A stretch of DNA of 17,550 nt from positions 1-17,550 of the forward strand of contig JADGIZ010000266.1 of NCBI GenBank assembly GCA_027604665.1, written 5' to 3'. The stretch is from Polyrhizophydium stewartii. Taxonomy: Eukaryota > Chytridiomycota > Chytridiomycetes > Rhizophydiales. The notes under the pieces are model-generated. The model saw only the letters and a program-made list of their open reading frames with translations. It had not been told where the DNA came from and made no database searches. The translations under genes and the position numbers were made by a program. Of the stretch, positions 1-7,240 are shown piece after piece; positions within the stretch are counted from its first letter, which is position 1; each line of letters starts with the position of its first letter.

Positions 1-2
1 TC

Positions 3-143
3 AAGCAGCAGCTCGCCGCCGAGTTCAAGATGAAGGATCTCGGCGAGGCATCGCAGTTCCTCGGCTTCCGCATCACGCGCGACAGAAAGCGCAAGACGCT
101 GCGGATCGATGTCGAGAGCAAGATCGCAGACCTGCTCGAGTAG
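3..143 (+). pseudogene. Ty1/copia retrotransposon reverse transcriptase remnant
   Basis: The frame starting at base 3 reads KQQLAAEF then KMKDLGEASQFLGFRITR, and ends IDVESKIADLLE before a TAG at 141-143. The 'F-x-MKDLGE-x-x-xFLG-x-x-I-x-R' string followed by a '...LL' helix is the signature of the C-terminal half of Ty1/copia reverse transcriptases. The same frame continues with residues like CGLNRI, as expected after this motif, but hits a TGA at 162-164 and another stop near 241-243. At least three in-frame stops show that the copy is dead. The upstream part (gag, protease, integrase, RT catalytic site) lies outside the window. The family call is strong from the motif; the element's name and age cannot be told from this piece. 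Confidence 0.85.
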
Positions 144-420
144 TGCGGACTCAATCGCATCTGAAAACTCGTCAACAACAAGATCGTCAAAGTCGTGGGT
201 GACTGCATGCAGCATCAGCTGGCAGACATGATCGCAAAGCAGTGATCGGCACCAGCGCTACGCGAGCCCTTGTGGATGTACTGGGGAGCAGTACCTAATT
301 ATTTTTGTGCTCATGCACCGAGTGCGAGAGTTGAAAAGTGTGATGCTCGTTAACAGTCAACAAGCCAGAATTCAGACCATCTTCTCAGGCGCATTTGCCG
401 CCACATGGAAACCGTATTGA

Positions 421-522
421 TCTTCTGCTCATTGGGCTCACAATAAACTAGCAGATGGCCTAATCATTCAAAGCAGCCGCAATCCAAGGAAGCATGCCTC
501 GATTCTTTCGAGCGTCAAGTGA
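421..522 (+). pseudogene. Possible copia RNase H C-terminal remnant
   Basis: An open frame from 421 to the TGA at 520-522 reads SAHWAHNKLADGLIIQSSRN and ends KHASILSSVK. The N-x-LADGL core followed some residues later by KHAxxL resembles the last conserved stretch of copia RNase H, which usually reads N-x-ADxLTK-x-L...KH-x-x-F. The spacing is about two residues too long and the TK pair is missing, so this is a weak match. Its support is its position: same strand as, and about 280 bp downstream of, the reverse transcriptase remnant. That would imply an internal deletion, since the intact enzyme has far more sequence between these motifs. It could also be chance. Confidence 0.3.
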
Positions 523-1004
523 GTACGGACATTTCGGCCCACCAAAACTCTGAAAGAACATGCTCCTCGTGATCGGCACACTCGCAGCTCTCTGCAACCC
601 GAATCACACTGAGTCCAAAACAGTATTGGCCGCTGAGTCAAGCGCAGTTGGTCCGTCCCGACCCGCCCACATAACCCGCGGGCGGCGCAGCTTCTTGAAG
701 TTGCCATGCAGCTGGGCTGTCGGCAAGCGGCGGCCGGCTGTTGCTCGCACGGCGCGACTGCGAGGCGGGCGGGCTGCGTGCGGGCTGCATGCGGCCTGAC
801 CAGCGGCACCTCCCCGGCCAGCAGGGGGCTGTGTCTCCCGCGAGACGATGTCATCGGCCGCCGCCTCACCGGCCGAGTGATTGGCCGCCGTCGGAAAGCA
901 GATTTTCGTGCTTGCCCGTTCCCGCCGCGGCCCACTGCCTTTCCGTTGCGCTCGTGGCGCACTTGCCCCCCAAGACACACTCGCCCGTGCACCGTCTGCC
1001 CCCC
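523..1004 (+). other. Non-coding stretch upstream of gene 1 (promoter and 5' UTR)
   Basis: No supportable gene is seen here. The ORFs that cross it on both strands lack any recognisable domain and look like products of high GC content. Composition shifts from mixed AT/GC in the retrotransposon debris to strongly GC-rich after about 660. An ATTGG (inverted CCAAT) at 880-884 lies about 120 bp before the gene 1 start, in a range where fungal CCAAT-binding complexes can act, but one pentamer proves little. No TATA box is evident. Confidence 0.4.
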
Positions 1005-4000
1005 ATGTCCATTGTCAGCTTCGCTCCCGAGGTGCGTTCCCGCCCCTCCGCCCGCTCCGCCGCGGCGCTCGTGTCGGCGCGCGGTCCCTGACGCGCGCGC
1101 CCAGCCATCGCACCTGCTTTCCCGCATCGCCGCCGGCGAGACCATCGACGCCAGCTCGCTCGACTACGCCGCCCGCTCGGCCGTCTGGCAGGAAGCCATT
1201 GCCTCCGAGTGGTCGGGAGACCTACGCAAGCTGCAGCAGGCCACGCAGGGAAGCCTCCCATGGAACGCTCTCGCCAACATCAAGTCGCGCTCCATGGTCG
1301 ACCGCATCGCCGCTCTCGGCGCCCCGGACGCCCCCGTCGTCGCCGACGCCTCGTCGGGCGGCTCCGTCGCACCGCTGCCAAGCTTGGCGCAGTACTCGCG
1401 CCACCCGTCGTCGATTGCCTCGGCCCTTGCCCTGGTCGCCGTGCGCAATGGCTGGCTCGACCGCATCCCCATCACCAACCCTAACCAGCTCGTCGCCGAT
1501 GCCGCGTGGTGCGGCGGCCTCGACCTCATCCGCTTGCTCGTCGAGGACCGCAAGCTCGTCCCGCTGCGCGCCGACCACGCCACGATTGCCGCCGCCGGTG
1601 GTGACATTGCGACCATCCAGTGGTTTGACGCCAAGCTTGGCGGCCGATGGAGCCCGCAGGCGATGGACGCCGCCGCCGCCAACGGACACCTCGACGCCGT
1701 GATCTTCCTGCACGAGCGCGGCGCCGCGTGCACCACCCACGCCATGGACGGCGCCGCCGCCAACGGCCACCTGCCCATTGTCGAGTTCCTGCACGAGCAC
1801 CGCACCGAGGGCTGCTCCCAGGACGCCGTTGTTCGCGCCGCCGCCGGTGGCCACCAGCACGTTATCGAGTGGTTCCACGTCAACATGGGCAGCATCTTCA
1901 CCGACGCAGTCATGGACGCCGCGCTGACCCGTGGACACGTGGGCATTGCCGAGTGGCTGCACCTGCACCGCACCGAGAGCTGCTCGCCGACAACGCTCCT
2001 GCGCGCAGTCGAGAACGGCCAGGTCGAGTCCATCCGCTGGATGCTCAAGAACATGCCCAGGGTCGAGTGGAACCTCAAGCCCGACAACCAGATCAGCGGC
2101 TTCGAGAAGGAGTTCCCCGACCTCGCCAAGTCTGCCCCAGTGGCCGACGAGTCCAAGTCCGCCGAGGCCATCGAGCTCGTGCGCACGCTCGACAAGGACT
2201 TTGTGATCCCCATCAGGAAGGGCGTGCCCAACGTCCCGACGCCTGCCATCAAGGAAAACAACGACTCGGACGATCCCATTGATTCTGCCAATGCTATCAA
2301 GAGCCTCAACGCCGCCCATCCGTTTGCCGACTCCATCCGCAACATGGCCGACTTGCTCGAGCAGCCCCAGTCCAAGCTCAACGACTTTGTCATGATGCAC
2401 GGCGACACCCTCACCCGCCTGCTGCACGGCGACCTGCCGCTGCCCCTCAGCGTCGACACTCTGCGCGCCGCCCTCGCCGACAGCTTCGAGCTCGACCGCA
2501 TTGACATTGCCCGCGAGCTGCTGCTGCCGGTCGAAGCCAGCCGATCTGCCCGCAACATTGACGGCTCGGACGAGTCGACGTCCTCGGCTCTGCCCGCCCT
2601 ACCGATCCGCTCGGGCGTGTCTGTGCCGCTGGACATGGAGCTCCTCCTTGTCCGGTCTCCCGAGATGGCAAGCATCGTCACCGAGGCCATGCAGCCCTCT
2701 GGCATCGCACTGTTCACCCACCTCGACGTCATTCGCCTGGCCGCCGAGACCAACGCGGCCCCCGCAAGCCGCGCCAGCAACGACCCCAGGGGCAACCACG
2801 AAAGCCTGCTCGTCAACCTCAACCTCGCCGTGGCGACTGGCCAGACGGCGAGATCTCCCGAGCTGGCCGGCATTGCGCGCAAGGTGCTTGCGTCGCTCGA
2901 CGCGGCCGGACTCGTGCCTCATGCCGTCGGATATGAGCTGGTCGGCCAGTGGATCACGGCCGCCGCGGGACTCGGCGACATGGAGCGCGTGCGCATGCTG
3001 CTCCCGCACACGGGCAAGATGCCGCCTCTGCGCGCGCTCGACGCCGCTGCGCTGCACGGACACCTCGACATTGTCAAGGTGCTTGCACAGGAGTGCAACC
3101 GCCATGCTATTGGTGCGTATGCCCGCTCTAAACAGCCCGCCCATGCACCCTCGCCTTGCTGACTTGTGTTGCCGTAGCCGTCTCCACCCGAAGCCCCGAG
3201 CGTGCCCCGAAGCTGCTCACGATCGACGGCGGCATCATCGGCGGGCACATCGAGTGCATCAAGGCGGTCCTTGCACTCAACCACAAGGTCGAGCCCTCGA
3301 GGGCCGCCATTGCCTCTGCGCTTGAGCGCAACACGCCCGCGGCCGTGTGGTGGTTCCTGAGCAAGAACTCGCAGACGCGCTACCTGGACTGCTTCAAGGA
3401 CCTGCAGACGATCGCCGCCAGCACCGGCCACATTGACCTGCTCAACTATGCCATCCGCAATGGCGTCGGCAAGCGCGCCGAGGCCGAGGCCATGAACGGC
3501 GCCGCAAAGGGCGGCCACATCAACGCCATTCGCTCGCTGCACACAGCCTGCTTGATCAAGCCTGCCGAGGAGCGCGACGCAAATTGCTCCATCCGCGGCA
3601 TCGAGCTCGCAGCCACGGAGGGCCATCTCGATGTCTTTGAGTACCTGTGGGAGCACGCCGATATCGTGAGCGGCAAGACGTTCGCCGGCGTGCCGCCAAG
3701 CAGCATCGCCCCGGCCGCGCGCAAGGGCCATCTCAACATCATCGAGTCGTACATGTCCAGGACCCAAGGCCCGATCGACAACGTGCTCGAGGCCGCCCTG
3801 GCCGGCGGGCATCTCGAGATGGCGCGCATTATCGTCGAGAGCGGTCGCGGCACTCTTTCTGCTCGCAGCATGGTTGACATTGCAAAGACCGGAAGCGTCG
3901 AGGCGGCCGCTTGGCTGTACGAGCGCATCAAGGACACTGGCGCGTCGATCCCCAACAGCGCGCTGCTCATGGCTTGCCGCGGCAACCACGCCGACCTTAC

Positions 4001-4109
4001 GGCGTTCCTCATTGACGAGTGTGGCCTTGCGCCCACCGAGGCTCTGCGCAACCAGGCCGAGCGCTACGGCGCCCGCCGCTCGGCGGCCATCATTTCGAGC
4101 CGCCTGTGA
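1005..4109 (+). CDS. Ankyrin-repeat protein, three exons, 988 residues
   Basis: Exons are 1005-1031, 1105-3112 and 3178-4109, giving 2,967 coding bases. The ATG at 1005 was chosen because nine codons (MSIVSFAPE) end at a GTGCGT donor, and the acceptor at 1104 joins them in frame to the long exon. Residues about 45-60 (VWQEAIASEWSGDLRKL) resemble the N-terminal module of large chytrid ankyrin families. Ankyrin-type repeats fill residues about 138-330 with a regular 27-28 residue period: repeat starts encoded at 1663, 1744, 1828, 1912 and 1996, pattern AMD-x-AAA-x-GHL-x-x-V-x-FLHE followed by H-R-T-E-x-C-S. A stretch of about 290 residues (330-617) without clear repeats follows, rich in charged residues, Ser and Pro. 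A second, more diverged ankyrin block covers about 618-975 (AALHGHLDIVK, AASTGHIDLLN, AATEGHLDVFE, AARKGHLNIIE, AALAGGHLEMAR). No signal peptide or membrane segment is seen. Such repeats bind proteins; the partner is unknown. The repeat style is shared with oomycete, chytrid and giant-virus families. Confidence 0.85.
1032..1104 (+). other. Gene 1 intron 1 (73 bp, phase 0)
   Basis: The donor is GTGCGT after codon GAG, a CTGAC branch point lies at 1088-1092, and the acceptor is CCCAG at 1100-1104. The branch adenine is 13 bases before the intron end. Removing it joins the nine-codon first exon to the long second exon in frame. Confidence 0.8.
3113..3177 (+). other. Gene 1 intron 2 (65 bp, phase 1)
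   Basis: The donor is GTGCGT, the branch point CTGAC lies at 3159-3163 and the acceptor is CCGTAG ending at 3177. The junction makes a split GCC (Ala) codon and links the frame ending ...NRHAI to AVSTRSPERAPK. Without splicing the first frame stops at 3162. Confidence 0.88.
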
Positions 4110-4520
4110 TTGCACAACCAGTGCGCCTCGCTCCCTCTCATTCCGAAATGAATCTTGTTTGTCCCTGATCTCTGCTTCATTTGAGTCTGTGAGTGCGGCT
4201 ATGTAGCTCTGTGCCGCATTCCCTGTTTGCACAATCACTATTTTGGGGAGCAAGCGTCGTCTCGAAGCTCCTTGGCAATGGCACAGTGCATTCGACGGCC
4301 TGATATTCTATCGGAGCGAGGACCGTGTGTTTGTCCGCGGGCACGTCAGAGGGTGGACACAGCTCCTAGTTTTCCTGTAGATGGGGCTATACTGCCTGCA
4401 GGGGGGCCAGCCGCCGCACTGGAGAGCAGACCACCAGCATGCCAGCGATGGGTCGGCGGGCAAATTCTGTGCCACTGCGTTTCATCCCTGAAACACGGCT
4501 TTCCCTCGAGACGGCCGGCC
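4110..4520 (+). other. Intergenic region between genes 1 and 2
   Basis: This stretch must hold the 3' UTR of gene 1 and the promoter of gene 2. No canonical AATAAA follows gene 1 and no TATA box is visible. The frame of gene 2 exon 1 stays open upward and has an extra in-frame ATG at 4278, which would add 81 residues without a recognisable domain, so the later ATG was preferred. Confidence 0.5.
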
Positions 4521-7077
4521 ATGTCGGCATCGCTGCTGCCAGCCGAGCTCCTCTGCGGCGTCCTCGACTGCATCGACGTCAGCCAGCGGCTCCGCCTTGC
4601 GCTCGTCTCGAGGGCGTGGGCTCGCGCAGTCTCCGAATGCCGCACTTTGTCGCTGCGACCGACCCCGCGCATGGCTGCGGCGCGCCTCAGCGACATGATT
4701 GCCCGCTTCCCGCGGCTCCAGCGCCTGTCGGTGAGCCCAGGGCCGCCGGCATCGGCGTTCCTGTCCATCCGCTGACTGTGTGCACGTCCAGCTCAAGCTG
4801 CGCAGCAAGGACGAGGACTCGATGAACGCTCTGGTGCTGCTCGCCTCGGGCTTTGAGGGCCACAGCACGCTGCGGTCGCTTGAAGCCGACACCACGGCGG
4901 TCATTGACGGGCTTCCGCGATGCCCGCAGCTCCGGCGGCTGGTCATCCGCGAGGACTTTACGATGCCGATCCCACACATCCTGACCATGAGCGAAGACGG
5001 CCTCACGGTGCTGTTTGTGCGCCTGGCGCGCACGCTCGACGTGCTTGACGTCGGATGCCCGCTGCTCTGGGCAGTGAGCCGCTTTGGCCGACTCCGGCTT
5101 CTTCGACCGGCGGGCGCCGCAGGCCTTCTCGATGCTGCCGACGCAGGCGACGGCAGTGCGGCTGACCTTGCCGGAGAGAGCGACGACGAGGGAAATGACG
5201 AAGACGACAACGACGACGATACTATCGCAACCAGCGAGACGGAGAGCATCGCAGAGTGCACCACGCCACTCACGACCGCTCCCATCAAGGCTCTTGCGAT
5301 GCGGTCGCTGCACACGGCAACGGCCCGCGACTTTATCGGCGGCTGGTTGCGTCGCCACCGACTTCCCGAGTTGCGCTCGTTGGACCTCTTATGCGACGAA
5401 GCGAGGATTTGGCCGTCACAACTCCGCACCTTCTCATCGGCAGCGCCAAGCCTCGAGCGCCTCAGTCTCGCCGGCTGCCAGCTCGAGGCAGCCTCGATCC
5501 ACGAGCTCGCAGAGGCGTTGCCCAGGACCCTTCTCTCGCTCAAGCTGACGTCCTGCCAGCTTGCACTTGGCCAGGCGGCGTCGAGTGCCGAGAACCCTGC
5601 GCGAGAGGTCGTCATGGCCATCGTGGCATCGCTCTCGTCCCTGAGCGATCTGGAAATCAGCCACTGCCGCCTGCATTTCGACGAGTCTGGTACCGCATCA
5701 GCGGCGGCATCGATCGAGACTGCTCATATGCCCGAAAGAGACCGATTTAATCCGACACGCTCCAGCCTGCGCCGGCTGGCTCTTCTCGGCTTTGGCCGGC
5801 TCATGCCGACGGCTGGTTTTGTTGTACAGTTTCCGCTGCACGCACTCAAGCTCGACGATCTTTCGCCGTTTTCGCTCGAAACAAGCGCAGACGGCCATGA
5901 GCCAGGCCAGTTCCCTGCAAACGCAGACCTTTCGTGGGGGCTGCTGTGCAGGCACAGCCCAGACCTCCGGGAGCTTGACCTCCGCTTTACTCGAGCGATG
6001 GTCTCCCAGGCCGATAAGGCCGTCGCGCAGCCGTTCATCCAGCAGCCGCAGACACAGCGGCTCATACATCTGCGCAAGCTCGCGCTTTACGCGCCGCCTT
6101 CGGTTGGCTCGGTGCACCGCATCCTCGGCACAAGTCCATTGCTGGAGCATGTGCGTCTGAGCTACGTGCCCGCGTGCGGCGAGGACAGTATGCCGATCTT
6201 GGGGCCCGTCAACCTCCCCAGCCTCCGGACGCTCGCAATCCACAGTCACGGGCCGGCATCGCGACACACGGTGCAGCACCTGGCCGAATTGATCACGGCC
6301 TCCGCCAAGTGCCTGCACGAGCTGGCCCTCAATGCGACCCAGCCAATCAACCTGGCCTCGGGCAGCGACGGATCAGGCAGCGACGGCGACGATGCAGACG
6401 CCGTGGTCGAGACTTCACACGGCCGGCACGACAGCGCGGAATACATCCGCCAGGGGCCTCTGTCAGCCAGCATCGCGATCCAGACGGGAATGGATCCCGC
6501 GGTGACATTCGTGCATCCTTCGACGATCCAGCAGAAGGCCTGCCGCCTCGGCACCCTGTTCCTTGGCAGACTCGCCCGCTCGTGCCCTTCACTGCGCACG
6601 CTCAAACTCGCCGGGCTGGTCATCGACGCCAGCGGCCCGAGCCTCGTCCGCCTCGCCGAGACGATTGGCCACACGGAAACCAGTTGCAACTGGTCGCACA
6701 CTCTCGAGACGCTTGAAATGGTCGTGTCGTCGCTGCCGGTGCCCGGACTCGCCGAGCTGCTGAGCGCGTGCCTGGGGCTCCAGCGGCTCGACCTCTGCGT
6801 CGAGCACGTGCACACGGAGTTCTCTCTCTGCGTGCGTGCGCTGGCAGGCGCCGAGCGCGAGCCCGCTCGCGATGCCGACTCGCTTGATGCGCGACGCGAG
6901 CTCGTGTGCATCGAGCATGCGGGCCAGATCCGCCGGCACGCGTGGTGGATCCAAGAGTGCCGCGTGTGGACGCCCAGCCTGCGCCAGGAACGCATGCGAT
7001 CGCGCCTGCTGCGCCGCATCCTCCAAAGCCGTGCGGCCCGCTCGGCCGTCGGCATCCAGGCTGCGCCGGGCGAGTAG
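4521..7077 (+). CDS. F-box/leucine-rich-repeat protein, two exons, 831 residues
   Basis: Exons are 4521-4730 and 4792-7077 (2,496 coding bases with the TAG). An N-terminal F-box spans residues about 5-45: LLPAELLCGVLDCI, then RLRLALVSRAWARAV, the usual LP-x-E-(h)-x-x-x(h)L ... L-x-x-V-C/S-R-x-W pattern that binds Skp1. The remainder is irregular leucine-rich repeats, recognisable as L-x-x-L-x-(h) strands such as PRLQRLSLKL, PQLRRLVI, PELRSLDLL, PSLERLSLAGC, PDLRELDLRF, PSLRTLAI, PSLRTLKLAG and LGLQRLDL. From family knowledge it is likely a substrate receptor of an SCF ubiquitin ligase in nucleus or cytoplasm; the target is unknown. Two acidic insertions interrupt the repeats: residues about 190-215 (ESDDEGNDEDDNDDD) and about 592-612 (Ser/Gly/Asp-rich). 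The C-terminus is Arg-rich. The start at 4521 puts the F-box at the very N-terminus and has a G at -3. Confidence 0.85.
4731..4791 (+). other. Gene 2 intron (61 bp, phase 0)
   Basis: The donor is GTGAGC after ...LQRLS, the branch point CTGAC lies at 4772-4776 and the acceptor CCAG ends at 4791. Splicing joins PRLQRLS directly to LKLRSK and so restores a leucine-rich strand across the junction. A TGA at 4773-4775 would otherwise end the first frame. Confidence 0.88.
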
Positions 7078-7095
7078 GTAACGCCAGCACCGTCG

Positions 7096-7101
7096 AATAA
7101 A
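7096..7101 (+). terminator. Polyadenylation signal of gene 2
   Basis: A canonical AATAAA lies 19 bases after the gene 2 stop codon on the sense strand. That is close for a 3' UTR, but cleavage 10-30 bases later would place the transcript end near 7110-7130. Confidence 0.55.
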
Positions 7102-7120
7102 GCAACAAGCTGAACTCGCA

Positions 7121-7126
7121 TTTAAT
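7121..7126 (-). terminator. Possible polyadenylation signal of gene 3
   Basis: On the minus strand ATTAAA, the commonest variant of AATAAA, lies about 115 bases after the gene 3 stop. It sits only 20 bases from the opposite-strand AATAAA of gene 2, so the two convergent transcripts probably overlap at their ends. Confidence 0.4.
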
Positions 7127-7240
7127 GCACAGTGATGGGCCGCTCCAGAGCGTGCGCCGCGGTCCAACGAGCAAAATGGTTTAAGATGGGTGCGACAAGA
7201 AAGAGAGGATCGAAAGTACAAGTTGCGGCTCGGCGAAAAC

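Noticed and set aside
880..884. Inverted CCAAT box as a promoter element of gene 1
   Set aside because: A single five-base match in GC-rich DNA is expected by chance and there is no other promoter element near it; noted but not annotated as a regulatory feature.
706..1004. N-terminal extension of the ankyrin ORF up to 706
   Set aside because: The extension is Cys/Arg/Pro-rich translation of GC-rich DNA and would use the intron 1 sequence as coding; the short exon at 1005 with a clear donor, branch point and acceptor explains the start better.
1164..2882. Minus-strand ORF of 572 residues across gene 1
   Set aside because: It lies antisense to the ankyrin repeats and shows the same repeat period as a reflection of them; its composition (Ser, Arg, Met, Ala) is that of a shadow frame.
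2919..4253. Minus-strand ORF of 444 residues across gene 1 exon 3
   Set aside because: It crosses the gene 1 intron and its ankyrin exon without any recognisable domain, while the plus strand gives a coherent spliced product.
4278..4520. Upstream in-frame ATG that would lengthen the F-box protein by 81 residues
   Set aside because: The added residues show no domain and the F-box normally sits close to the N-terminus; kept only as an alternative start.
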